Source: an uncultured Luteimonas sp. | GTDB lineage: Bacteria; Pseudomonadota; Gammaproteobacteria; Xanthomonadales; Xanthomonadaceae | Assembly (NCBI GenBank): GCA_934541015.1 | Contig: CAKTDC010000003.1 | Location: 62,001 to 126,000 of the forward strand | DNA length: 64,000 nt | Direction of reading: 5' to 3' | In this document: piece by piece, positions 8,247-16,593 of the stretch | How the letters are laid out: the number at the start of each line of letters is the position of its first letter | How positions within the stretch are numbered: the stretch's first letter is position 1 | Program-made: the position numbers and the translations under genes | The notes under the pieces: generated by a model | The model's input: the letters and a program-made list of their open reading frames with translations, nothing else | Database searches by the model: none | What the model was told of the DNA's origin: nothing

Positions 8247-9517
8247 GGCTGTCGCGCCTGGCCCTGCTGCTGCTGTCGGTGCTGATGCTCGCGCACGCGC
8301 TGCCTCGCTACCTCGACAAGGCCTTTGCCAGCGACTACCAGTCCACCCTGGTCGGCTACAGCGCGGTCATGGACCGCTTCGTGCTGTCGCAGGTGCGCGG
8401 CGGCCACTGGAGCTGGCGCGACGAGGACGGCCGCGCGATGACGCAGGAACAGGTGCGCCTGGCGATGCCCTTCGAGCACCTGGACATCCTCCAGCGCACC
8501 GGCCGGCTGCCGGGCGAGGTCGCCGGCTGGCCGATGGACCCGGAGGAGGCCCGGCGCCTCTCCAGCCGCATGCGGCTGACCCCGCGCGCGCTCGACCGGC
8601 CCGACCCCGGCCTGTACTCCCTGCTCGAGTCCGAGCCCGGCCCCGAAGGGCTGCGCACGCCGCCGGACCTGTTCCGCATGGGCGCAACCGGGATGGAGTT
8701 CATCATCGCCGCCACCAACCGCGTCGACGCCGACAAGAGCGGCCGCTTCAGCGCCGCGCTGGCCCGGGCCGGCTTCGAGCTTCCGGCGCGGATGGTCGCG
8801 GACGCGCCCGGCACGCTGAAGCCCTACGACAACGGCGTGCTGCTGGTCGATCGCGACGGCCGGCTGTTTCACCTCTGGCAGGTACGGGGCCGCCCCAGGG
8901 TGGAGCGCACCGGGACCCGCATCCCCGGGCACGCGCTCTCCCTGCACGTCTTCAGCCAGCCGCGGCGCGAGTACCACGGCGCCTACCTGCTGCCCGATGC
9001 GGTGGTCCTGCTGGACTGGAAGGACCACGCGCCGCAGGCGGTGCCGCTGGAGGGCTGCGACTTCACCCGCCAGGGCTTCGCCGCCGACGGCGACGTACTG
9101 AACTGGAACTTCTCCTGCCAGGCCGGCAACCGCGGGCCGCGGCAGACCGTGGCCACCGACCGCGAGCTGCGCGTGCTGCGCCGGCACCACTGGGAGCCGG
9201 GCAGCGAGGACCGGCGCAAGCAGGCGCTGCATGCCGGGGTGATGGGCGCACTGTTCCCCTTCCAGCTGCAGTCGAGCTCGCCCGACCGCACCCAGGTCGG
9301 CCTGCGCCTGCGTCCCTCGCAGGCCCACCCGCTGGTGACCCTGGGCGGGATCCTGGCGGCGATGCTGGCCTATGTGGCCTGGCATCGCTGGCGCCGTCGC
9401 CGCCTGCCGCGCTGGCCCGACCTCGCGCTGGTCGCCGTCACCGGCTGGTCCGGCGCGATCGCCCTGGCCGCACTCGGGCCGCTGCACGCGCCACGCCCGG
9501 CCGTCGGGCAGGGCTGA
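8240..9517 (+). CDS. DUF4857-like membrane-anchored protein
   Basis: A 425-residue protein: N-terminal membrane anchor (residues 3-20), a long soluble part, and two hydrophobic segments near the C-terminus (about 362-378 and 390-412). The N-terminal block YSAVMDRFVLSQ followed by a D-x-x-G element and PFEHLDILQRTGRLP resembles, from memory, the DUF4857 family. That family is known mainly in Bacteroidetes and is also encoded beside ABC transporter genes. Its function is unknown. The middle part looks like a repeated beta-sheet domain (LLVDRDGRLFHLWQV). Last gene of the receptor-ABC operon; it faces tonB across 6 bp. Confidence 0.55.
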   Translation: MLRLSRLALLLLSVLMLAHALPRYLDKAFASDYQSTLVGYSAVMDRFVLSQVRGGHWSWRDEDGRAMTQEQVRLAMPFEHLDILQRTGRLPGEVAGWPMDPEEARRLSSRMRLTPRALDRPDPGLYSLLESEPGPEGLRTPPDLFRMGATGMEFIIAATNRVDADKSGRFSAALARAGFELPARMVADAPGTLKPYDNGVLLVDRDGRLFHLWQVRGRPRVERTGTRIPGHALSLHVFSQPRREYHGAYLLPDAVVLLDWKDHAPQAVPLEGCDFTRQGFAADGDVLNWNFSCQAGNRGPRQTVATDRELRVLRRHHWEPGSEDRRKQALHAGVMGALFPFQLQSSSPDRTQVGLRLRPSQAHPLVTLGGILAAMLAYVAWHRWRRRRLPRWPDLALVAVTGWSGAIALAALGPLHAPRPAVGQG

Positions 9518-9523
9518 GCCGCT

Positions 9524-10279
9524 TCAGCGCCGGCGGATGAAGAAGCTGACCGGCACCATCACCTCCACGCGCTCGCCCTCGATGGCAGGCAGCGGCGGGG
9601 GCAGCGGATCGGCGCGGCGCAGGGTTGCCAGGGTTTCCTCATCGAGCAGCGGATGGCCGCTGCTGCGGCCGATCCGCGCCCCCGAGACCCTGCCCTGCCG
9701 GTCGACGGTGAAGCGCACGTAGGCCACGCCCTCCTGGCGCGCGCGCTCGGCCGCACGCGGATAGCGGCGGTGCTTTTCCAGGTGTGCGAGCAGCATCCCC
9801 TGCCAGGTGGCGACAGCGGCCGCGCTGGTCCCCGACGCATCCAGCGGCGCTGCGTAGGCATCGGCGTCGCGCGCCTGCACCTCGGGGGGAGCACGGCTGA
9901 TATCGACGGCCGCCTGCGCGGCCTCATCCGGCGCCTGGCGATCGTCGGGCCGGGGCTCGGGCAGCGAAGCCTCCGCCACGGCCACTGGCGCCGGCGGAAG
10001 TTCGGGCAGCGGCTCGGGCGGCCGCGGCGCGGGCTGCGCCGCCGGCCGCGGCTGCTGCGCCTGCTGCTCGGGCCCCGGCGGCAGCTCGGACGGAGGCGCG
10101 GGAGGGGCGGTTGGCTCCGGAGCCAGCTCGACCACCATCGCCTCCAGACCCTCGCCGGCATCCGCGTCACCGGCGCGTCCGGACCACCACAGTGCGCCGC
10201 TGGCCACGCCCAGGTGCAGGGCCAGCACGATCGCCAGGCTGGTCGCCCAGCGCGCGCGGTCGTGCCGGCAGCCGTTCAC
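9524..10279 (-). CDS. tonB: TonB energy-transducing protein
   Basis: A 251-residue protein with an N-terminal transmembrane anchor (about residues 10-32), a long Pro-rich periplasmic spacer (residues 50-110, with many PEP/PAP repeats) and a C-terminal TonB domain. The last carries the HRRYPRAAERAR motif, a VRFTVDRQGRV strand and a short basic tail. It links the proton-motive-force complex ExbBD to outer-membrane receptors. Its start overlaps the exbD stop by 4 bp, so the three genes form one operon, exbB-exbD-tonB. The convergent receptor operon next door is its obvious client. Confidence 0.93.
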   Translation of the reverse strand: MNGCRHDRARWATSLAIVLALHLGVASGALWWSGRAGDADAGEGLEAMVVELAPEPTAPPAPPSELPPGPEQQAQQPRPAAQPAPRPPEPLPELPPAPVAVAEASLPEPRPDDRQAPDEAAQAAVDISRAPPEVQARDADAYAAPLDASGTSAAAVATWQGMLLAHLEKHRRYPRAAERARQEGVAYVRFTVDRQGRVSGARIGRSSGHPLLDEETLATLRRADPLPPPLPAIEGERVEVMVPVSFFIRRR

Positions 10280-10704
10280 GGCCCGCCCTGCTCCACGCCG
10301 ACGAGGGCGACTTTCAGGTAGCCGGCATCGCGCAGGCGGTCGAGCGCCACCATCAGGTCGGCATAGGCCACGCTGCGATCCGCGCGCAGGAAGATGCGCT
10401 CCTCGCGGTTGCCCGCGGTGGCCCGTTCCAGCGCAGCCGCCAGGTCGCCTGCGGCGACCGGCTCCTCGCCCAGGGTCAGCGACAGGTCCGCTTCCAGGGT
10501 GAGGAACACCGGCTCGCCCTCGCGCGGCACCGCCGGGGCGGCCGACGCGGGCAGGTCCACCGGCAGATCGACCGTCGCCAGCGGCGCGGCCACCATGAAC
10601 ACGATCAGCAGCACCAGCATCACGTCGATGAAGGGCGTGACGTTGATCTCGTGCTGTTCGTCCAGCGCGTCATCGGCCTCCGGACGGGCGGTGCGGATGG
10701 CCAT
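10276..10704 (-). CDS. exbD: Biopolymer transport protein ExbD
   Basis: A 142-residue ExbD/TolR-family protein. One transmembrane helix near residues 23-43 includes the conserved membrane Asp in NVTPFIDVMLVLLIVFM (the Asp is the proton-path residue), followed by a periplasmic domain of about 95 residues. It works with ExbB and TonB at the inner membrane. It follows exbB by 3 bp and overlaps tonB by 4 bp. Confidence 0.95.
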   Translation of the reverse strand: MAIRTARPEADDALDEQHEINVTPFIDVMLVLLIVFMVAAPLATVDLPVDLPASAAPAVPREGEPVFLTLEADLSLTLGEEPVAAGDLAAALERATAGNREERIFLRADRSVAYADLMVALDRLRDAGYLKVALVGVEQGGP

Positions 10705-10707
10705 GGC

Positions 10708-11406
10708 TCAGCCCCGGTCCAGGTCGCGCGAGACCATCTGCTGGACGCCGGCCGACAGGTCGCCGATCAGGCCCCGCAGTCCCGCCAGGGTGCGGGAAAA
10801 ATGGTTGTAGACGATCACCGCCGGAATTGCGGCCACCAGGCCCATGGCGGTGGCGAGCAGCGCCTCGGCGATGCCCGGCGCCACCACCGCCAGGTTGGTG
10901 GTGCTCAGACGGGCGATGCCGATGAAACTGTTCATGATCCCCCACACGGTGCCGAACAGGCCCACGAAGGGGGCCGTGGCACCGATGGTCGCCAGCACCC
11001 CGGTGCCGCGGCGCAGGCGCCGCGCGTGCCCGAGCTCGATGCGTTCGAGCCGCGAGGCGATGCGCTCCTTCACGCCCTCGGCGCTGGACAGGCCCTGCGA
11101 CAGGCGCAGCTCCAGCTGCGCCGCTTCGACGAACTCGCGACCCACGCCCGACGACAGCGCCTGCGCGGCGATGGCTGCGGACAGGCCTGCTTCCTCCTTC
11201 AGCAGCGCGTCGCGCGCAGCGAGGAGCGCGCGCCTGGCGCCCGCGAATTCGCGCGCCTTGGCCACGAGGACCGTCCAGGTGATCACCGAAGCGATCGCCA
11301 GTCCGATCATTACCGCCTTCACCACCCAGTCGGCATCCAGGTACATGCCCCACGGGGTGAGGTTTCCAGGCAGCGTCGCCGCTGCCGGCATCGCGCCAGC
11401 CTGCAT
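10708..11406 (-). CDS. exbB: MotA/TolQ/ExbB proton-channel protein ExbB
   Basis: A 232-residue protein with three hydrophobic segments: residues 27-48, then 140-165 and 178-200. The last two contain the family block TIGATAPFVGLFGTVWGIMNSFIGI and LLATAMGLVAAIPAVIVYNHF. It forms the inner-membrane channel with ExbD that energises TonB. First gene of the operon. A second in-frame ATG five codons in is an alternative start. Confidence 0.95.
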   Translation of the reverse strand: MQAGAMPAAATLPGNLTPWGMYLDADWVVKAVMIGLAIASVITWTVLVAKAREFAGARRALLAARDALLKEEAGLSAAIAAQALSSGVGREFVEAAQLELRLSQGLSSAEGVKERIASRLERIELGHARRLRRGTGVLATIGATAPFVGLFGTVWGIMNSFIGIARLSTTNLAVVAPGIAEALLATAMGLVAAIPAVIVYNHFSRTLAGLRGLIGDLSAGVQQMVSRDLDRG

Positions 11407-11513
11407 CGTCGTTTCCAGTCGGGATCCGGCGCGCTGGCGATCTGGCTGGCGCGGAGGCCAGCCAGTTTATCGCGAAAGGCCCGCGCCAGCCGCGGACGTG
11501 CGGCGCCGACGCC

Positions 11514-13355
11514 TCAGGGCAGCGCCAGGTGACGAGCTTCCAGCGGCTTGCCGGCCCCGCGCGGGACGGTGGCGATGTCGGCGTCGGCCGGCAGCGCGCC
11601 CTTGCCGTCCAGGTGCGCGTCCAGCCGGTCCAGCGCCGAATAGACGTAGGGCAGCATCGGCAGGTAGCGGGCGCCGTAGTCAGGCAGGCCGAGGAAGCCG
11701 TCGAAATGCTGGGCGTTGCGAACCTGCCAGAAGCTCACCTGGCTGCCCGCGGCCTTTGCCGCAGCGACATAGGGCACGCTGGTGAAGGCCATCGGGATCA
11801 GGCCGTCGTCGACGCCATGGATGACCACGACCGGCAGCCCCCTGCGCGGCGCGGCGGCGCGGGTGCCGGCGATGCCCTCGCGCACCCGGCGGGAAGCCTC
11901 GTCGCTGCCGCCATCGAGCGCCCGCAGGCACTGCAGCCCGGCGAAGGTGGGATCGGGCAGCGCCAGCTTCGGGTCGACGATGCCGATGCCGGAGCCGGGC
12001 GGGATGCCGCTGCCGTCGCTCCACCACGCAGCGCGCTCGGCGGCGGTGGCCGTGCGCGCCGAAGTGTCGGGGTTCTGCGCCGAGAAGGCGAAGCCGCAAG
12101 GGTGCTGGCCCACGCCGTAGCGGCCGTAGGCCGAGGCGTAGGTGACCGCGACCGAGCGCCACAGGTCGAACCCGGTCGACAGCGCGCCGGCACGGAGCGC
12201 GCCGTCGGCCCAGCCGGCCGCCTGCATGCGTTCATAGGCGGACTTCGCCTGCTCCGCAGTGTCGCCACCTTCGACCAGGCCCGCCGCCTTGAGCGAGGCG
12301 CAGCGCGCGGCCCACAGCGGCGCCACCTGCGCGGTCAGCGGCGGCTGCGGCAGGTTCTGCATGTGCAACTGCGCGCAGGGCATCAGCAGCGCCGCTTCGG
12401 TGCTGTAGTCGTACAGGGTGCGGCTGCCGTGGCCCTCGACGTAGACGTTGGGCTCGCCCGCAACCACGCCGTCGAGCCAGTCGCCCTCCAGCTCGGCCGC
12501 GCGCAGTACCGCGCCGCCGCCGTTGGAGATGCCCACGGCGAGGATCCGGGTGTTCTCGAAGGTGAACGGCGCCGCCGCCGGCAGCGCCTCGTCGAGCGTC
12601 TGCAGCGCGAACTGCGCCGCCTGCTTCACGTGGCGCCCCCAGTCCGCCTCCGGGTTGTCGCCCGAGTGCGCGTGCTTGACGGCCACGCCCGAGGCGGCCA
12701 CCGGCGCGTCGGGTACGAAGGCCAGGTCGCCGGCCTCGAAGCTGCCGATGGTGCCGTCGGCGCGCGGGCCGAGCTTGGTTTCCAGATCGAAATAGTCGCT
12801 GCCGGCACCCTTGTCGGTGTAGGCGATGGCGCAGCCCCGGGGCAGGCCCCAGGCGCCGGCGACCGCGATCGAGCCGTAGATGCCGCGCGAACCGGAGGAT
12901 GCCGTGACCACCACGCAGCGCTTGCCGGCGTCGAAGTCATCGGGCAGCTGCAGCAGCACGCGGTGCGGGTGCTTCGCGCCGGGCACGGTCGCGTAGGCGT
13001 GGAACTCGCGGCCGGGGACGCTGGCCAGGCTGCCGTACAGTTCGCCGTAGCCGCCGCCGGGAGCGAGGTCGGCGATGCCGCGCCAGTTGCTCCACAGGGC
13101 GCGGCGGCGCAGCTCGGCCACCGTGGGGCTGGCCGGATCGGCGAAGGCCGGCGGCGCCATCGCGCGCAGTCCGTCCAGGCCCAGCCCGGCGGTCAGCAGG
13201 TCGTCGCTGCCGCGGTGCTCGCTGGCGCGCTGTGCCGTGAACATGACCGCCTCCGTCGCCGGTTTCGAACCAGGGCCACCTGCGCAGGCGGCCAGTCCCG
13301 CCACCGCCGCGGCCATGCACAGCTTTCCGATCATGACTGTCTTCATGGATTCCAC
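11514..13355 (-). CDS. D-(-)-3-hydroxybutyrate oligomer hydrolase (lipoprotein form)
   Basis: Hydrolyses 3-hydroxybutyrate oligomers released by PHB depolymerase to monomer. The 613-residue length, the esterase nucleophile box GISNGG near residue 274, the Asp in VVIHGVDDGLIP and the His in RNAQHFDGF fit the 3HBOH family. A lipoprotein-type signal (MIGKLCMAAAVAGLAACAGG, lipobox LAAC) suggests membrane attachment, so it may act on exogenous or periplasmic oligomers. The start could be the second or third Met, since the first four residues are not needed for the signal. The neighbouring dehydrogenase gene, divergently transcribed, supplies the next catabolic step. Confidence 0.88.
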   Translation of the reverse strand: MESMKTVMIGKLCMAAAVAGLAACAGGPGSKPATEAVMFTAQRASEHRGSDDLLTAGLGLDGLRAMAPPAFADPASPTVAELRRRALWSNWRGIADLAPGGGYGELYGSLASVPGREFHAYATVPGAKHPHRVLLQLPDDFDAGKRCVVVTASSGSRGIYGSIAVAGAWGLPRGCAIAYTDKGAGSDYFDLETKLGPRADGTIGSFEAGDLAFVPDAPVAASGVAVKHAHSGDNPEADWGRHVKQAAQFALQTLDEALPAAAPFTFENTRILAVGISNGGGAVLRAAELEGDWLDGVVAGEPNVYVEGHGSRTLYDYSTEAALLMPCAQLHMQNLPQPPLTAQVAPLWAARCASLKAAGLVEGGDTAEQAKSAYERMQAAGWADGALRAGALSTGFDLWRSVAVTYASAYGRYGVGQHPCGFAFSAQNPDTSARTATAAERAAWWSDGSGIPPGSGIGIVDPKLALPDPTFAGLQCLRALDGGSDEASRRVREGIAGTRAAAPRRGLPVVVIHGVDDGLIPMAFTSVPYVAAAKAAGSQVSFWQVRNAQHFDGFLGLPDYGARYLPMLPYVYSALDRLDAHLDGKGALPADADIATVPRGAGKPLEARHLALP

Positions 13356-13454
13356 GTTAGCAGCGGCGCCGATTGGCGCTCATCGTACTTTGGTACCACG
13401 CCGCCGGCGACCGGTCCTGATAACGTTTCATCTCCCCTCCCCCAGGCTGTGTCC

Positions 13455-14258
13455 ATGAACGATCGATTCCTCGAAGGCCGTACCGCGCTGGTCACCGGCA
13501 GCACGTCCGGCATCGGCCTGGCCATCGCCCGCTCGCTCGCCGCGCACGGCGCGCGCGTGGCCGTCAACGGGCTGGGGAGCGCCGAGCAGATCGAGGCAGC
13601 GGTGGTTGCGGTACGCGAGGCCGGCGCCACCGATGCGCGGCATTTCAACGCCGACCTGCGCGACCCGGCGCAGATCGAGACGATGATCGCCGACATCCAG
13701 GCCTGGTCGCCGATCGACGTGCTGGTCAACAACGCCGGCATCCAGCACACCGCGCCGCTGGCGGAGATGCCGCTGCAGAAGTGGAACGACATCATCGCGA
13801 TCAACCTCAGCTCCGCCTTCCACAGCATGCGCCTGGTGCTGCCGGGCATGGCCGAACGCGGCTACGGCCGCGTGGTCAACATCGCCTCGGTCCACGGCCT
13901 GGTGGCCTCGAAGGAAAAGGCGCCGTACGTGGCCAGCAAGTTCGGCATCGTCGGGCTGAGCAAGGTCAGCGCGCTCGAGTACGCCGCGGCCGGCAGCCGC
14001 GAGAGCGGCGGCGTGACCGTCAACTGCATCTGCCCGGGCTGGGTGGAAACCCCGCTGATCGAGCCGCAGATCGAGGCCCGCCGCAACGGCGGCAGTCGCG
14101 ACGACGGCGTCCGGGCGCTGCTGTCGGAAAAGCAGCCGAGCGTGCGCATGTCGCTGCCCGAGGACATCGGCGCGATGGCGGTGTGGCTGTGCCGCCGCGA
14201 GGCGCACAACGTCACCGGCACCGCGCTGCCGGTGGACGGTGGCTGGACGGCGCAATAA
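13455..14258 (+). CDS. hbdH: 3-hydroxybutyrate dehydrogenase (short-chain dehydrogenase)
   Basis: Oxidises D-3-hydroxybutyrate to acetoacetate with NAD. A 267-residue SDR with the cofactor loop TGSTSGIGLAIA, NNAG at about residue 94, the catalytic Ser-Tyr-Lys (NIASVHGLVAS, then YVASK) and the PGWVETPL segment. The substrate-related signature IQHTAPLAEMP plus the EK-rich loop after SVHGLVASKEKAPY is that of bacterial 3-hydroxybutyrate dehydrogenases. It is divergent from the oligomer hydrolase with about 100 bp between them, so the two could share control. Confidence 0.9.
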   Translation: MNDRFLEGRTALVTGSTSGIGLAIARSLAAHGARVAVNGLGSAEQIEAAVVAVREAGATDARHFNADLRDPAQIETMIADIQAWSPIDVLVNNAGIQHTAPLAEMPLQKWNDIIAINLSSAFHSMRLVLPGMAERGYGRVVNIASVHGLVASKEKAPYVASKFGIVGLSKVSALEYAAAGSRESGGVTVNCICPGWVETPLIEPQIEARRNGGSRDDGVRALLSEKQPSVRMSLPEDIGAMAVWLCRREAHNVTGTALPVDGGWTAQ

Positions 14259-14382
14259 CCGCGACACCCAGACAGGACAGACTCCCGGTATCCTGATCCA
14301 CAATCGCCCCGGAACCGTGCAAGGCCTACAACAGCAAACGCAGGGACCGGAGCGGAACCCGGCCCTCACGGCACACCTTCCC

Positions 14383-15048
14383 ATGCCTACCCTGCTGATC
14401 GCCGACGACCACCCGCTGTTCCGCGCGGCCCTTCGCGGCGCGGCGATGGAGGCCGCCGCCAACGTCGTCACCTTCGAGGCCGAATCGCTCGACGGCGTGC
14501 TGGCGCTGCTGGAGTCGCGCGACGACATCGACCTGGTGCTGCTGGACCTGCACATGCCCGGCAACCACGGCCTGGCCGGGCTGGCGGCGATCCGCGCGCA
14601 GTTCCCCGCGGTCGCCGTGGTGCTGGTGTCGGCCAACGAGGATCCGCAGACCGTGCGCCGCGCCCTGGACCACGGCGCCGCCGGCTACATCCCCAAGAGT
14701 TCCGGCCTGGACGAACTGCGCGACGCCGTGCGCACCGTCCTGGCCTGCGAACAGTGGCTGCCGCCGGCCCTGCGCGGCGCCGTCACCCGCACCCAGTCCT
14801 CCCCCGCCGACGCCGACCTGGCCGCGCGCCTGGCCAGCCTCACCCCGCAGCAGTTCCGCGTCCTGACCCTGGTCGCCGAAGGCCTGCTCAACAAGCAGAT
14901 CGCCGACCGCCTCGACATCCAGGAGCGCACCGTCAAGGCGCACCTGTCGGTGATCTTCGAAAAACTCGGCGCCCGCAACCGCACCCAGGCCGGCGTGATC
15001 CTTCGCGAGCTGGAGATCGGGGATCCGAGCAGGCAGGTGATGGGCTGA
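14383..15048 (+). CDS. NarL/FixJ-family response regulator
   Basis: A 221-residue two-domain regulator. The receiver domain has the acidic pair IADDHP, the phospho-acceptor Asp in DLVLLDLHMPG and the Lys in GYIPKSS. The C-terminal LuxR-type helix-turn-helix reads LTPQQFRVLTLVAEGLLNKQIADRLDIQERTVKAHLS. The start at 14383 (MPTLLIADDHP) begins exactly with the receiver fold. No histidine kinase gene is adjacent; the gene stands at the edge of the accessory island, 32 bp before the ISL3 end. The regulon is unknown. Confidence 0.92.
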   Translation: MPTLLIADDHPLFRAALRGAAMEAAANVVTFEAESLDGVLALLESRDDIDLVLLDLHMPGNHGLAGLAAIRAQFPAVAVVLVSANEDPQTVRRALDHGAAGYIPKSSGLDELRDAVRTVLACEQWLPPALRGAVTRTQSSPADADLAARLASLTPQQFRVLTLVAEGLLNKQIADRLDIQERTVKAHLSVIFEKLGARNRTQAGVILRELEIGDPSRQVMG

Positions 15049-15080
15049 GGGAGGGTTTCCCGGTCCTCGCCTGAGATCTT

Positions 15081-15103
15081 GGCTCTACGCGGATCAGTGT
15101 GGG
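15081..15103 (+). repeat. Left terminal inverted repeat of the ISL3 element
   Basis: Starts GGCTCTACGCGGATCA and pairs with 16543-16565 with four mismatches. Located just beyond the transposase stop codon, as expected for the 3' end of an ISL3 element. Confidence 0.82.
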
Positions 15104-15238
15104 TCCAAACGGGCGTTTTGAGGTAGCGCGGGCAGGAAGCTGGCGATGACCTTGAGCTTGAGGTAGTCCTCGTCGCGGTAGCCATAGGCGCTGCGCTGGA
15201 TGACGCGGATCTTGTTGTTCAGCCCTTCCACCAGCCCC

Positions 15239-15386
15239 TGAACCGCCCCGGGATTCCTGGAGGCTCCAACCTTTGAGAGGATGGAGTCATGACCAAGCCA
15301 GTGAAGTATTCCCCGGAAGTGCGGGAGCGAGCGGTGCGGATGGTGCTCGAGCACCAGGACGAGCACGGTTCGCAGTGGGCGGCGAT
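15239..15386 (+). mobile_element. Left-end fragment of an IS3-family element inside the ISL3 transposase
   Basis: TGAACCGCCCCGG at 15239 is a typical IS3-family terminal repeat start. It is followed by about 37 bp of leader and then the start of an orfA. The fragment ends inside orfA where its sequence becomes identical to the ISL3 reading (shared GCAGTGGGCGGCGAT). There is no right end, so this is a remnant left by a deletion. Confidence 0.75.
15289..15386 (+). pseudogene. IS3-family OrfA, first ~32 codons only
   Basis: [18 protein letters not shown] then [14 protein letters not shown] is the conserved start of IS3-family OrfA proteins (the first helix of the helix-turn-helix). After SQWAA the frame runs into antisense ISL3 sequence and loses all resemblance. 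It cannot make a working protein. Confidence 0.8.
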
Positions 15387-16542
15387 GCCGTCCCAGTGCC
15401 GCTCGATCATGCGCACGAACTTCTGGTACGGCGCCAACCGCTGCCAGCGCAGGCTCTGCTTCCAGCGCTCGAAGAACGCCCGGGCGCCGCGCTCGGTGCG
15501 GTAGCTCCACAGCTGGCCGAAGGACTCCTTGAGCACGTAGGCAGTGTTCAGGCGCTTGTTGGCGGCCAGCAGTTTCTTGAGCGCCTTGCGCCCATCCAGG
15601 CTGAGGTTCTCGCGGCTGGACAGCAGGGTGTAGCGCTGGCCCTTGATGTAGCTGCGGTCGGTGCCCTGCAGGCGCTTGTACTCGTCCCGCCGCACCTGGT
15701 CGAGCGCGTCAGAGAGGTGGAACTTGTCGAACACGATGGCGGCATCGGGCGCGTTCTTACCCACCGAGTTGCGGAACGGGCGCCACATGTCCATCACCGC
15801 CAGCTCGATGCGGGCGCTTTTTTTTGGCCCCAGATCGGCGAAGAACTGGTCGATGTCCGCTTCGGTGCGGCCGTTGCCGCCGAACCAGATCGGCCGCCCG
15901 CGCTCCAGATCGCTGACCACCACGCGGTAGTCGTGGCCCTTGTGGATGGCGATCTCGTCGATGTCGATTGCCCGCGGGGCTGGCGTCCCGGCTGGACGCA
16001 CCTGCTCGGCCATGTACAGCTTGGACAGGTCCTTGACCGTGCTGTCGTGCAGCCGCTCCAACTCGGCCACAGCCTTGTTGGTCATGCTCCGGCACAGGTT
16101 GCCCACGTGCAGGGCAAAGCGCTCGGTGTGGCGCGGGTTGTTTGCCAGCCAGTCCAGCCGCTCTACGTGCACGCCGCCACACCCGGGGCAGCTGACCCGC
16201 CAGCGCTCGAACTTCACGTGCATGATCCAGTTCGCCACCCGCAGGTCGCGGGCACGGCAGATGCGCTTGTCGTATCGGCTGCGGCAACGGTGGCCGCAGT
16301 TCGAGCACACGGCCGTTTTTTTCGGCGTCGCAGGGTCACGACCCGGGCCTTCGGATCGCCGAACACACCCTTGAGCGTGGCGGCCGCAACGAAGCCCTGG
16401 AAGGAGAACAGCTCACGCAGACTGCGGCCTGTCTTCATCGGAAAATCCTGTTCATGAGGTCAGTGCAGGAATCGCCGGCCCTTTTCAACCCACAAGATGG
16501 CTGGATTGCAGGGAGATTGGCAACGTCCAAGGCTCAAAATCA

Positions 16543-16565
16543 CCCACACGAATCCGCGATGAGCC
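16543..16565 (-). repeat. Right terminal inverted repeat of the ISL3 element
   Basis: Ends ...GATGAGCC on the plus strand and is complementary to 15081-15103 at 19 of 23 positions. About 104 bp separate it from the transposase start. Confidence 0.82.
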
Positions 16566-16593
16566 AAAAGCATTTCGGCCACCTGTCAGTGCC

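Larger units (their letters stand above)
15094..16438 (-). pseudogene. ISL3-family transposase, two disruptions
   Basis: The N-terminus ([16 protein letters not shown]...VVTLRRRKK) starts at 16438. The zero frame leaves the family sequence at an A7 run (16316-16322). The next part, in the -1 frame, begins with the zinc-finger-like [12 protein letters not shown] and contains the DDE region ([37 protein letters not shown]). Near 15386 the frame runs into a foreign 150-bp piece; the conserved end, [29 protein letters not shown], resumes at 15238 in a third frame. The A7 could be a programmed frameshift site, but the second break removes the end of the catalytic domain, so the gene is almost certainly dead. 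Confidence 0.9.
15081..16565. mobile_element. ISL3-family insertion sequence, decayed
   Basis: A 1,485-bp element bounded by 23-bp imperfect terminal inverted repeats (19 of 23 positions match) that both begin GGCTC. It contains one minus-strand transposase frame set that is broken in two places. No 8-bp target duplication is seen: GAGATCTT flanks the left end and AAAAGCAT the right. Either one flank has been lost or the insertion is old. It sits between the core response regulator gene and the defence cluster, 28 bp from the SF1 helicase stop, and so marks the left edge of the island. Confidence 0.85.

Noticed and set aside
15289..15504. Complete small gene of 71 codons
   Set aside because: Only the first 32 codons are IS3 OrfA; the rest is antisense ISL3 sequence.
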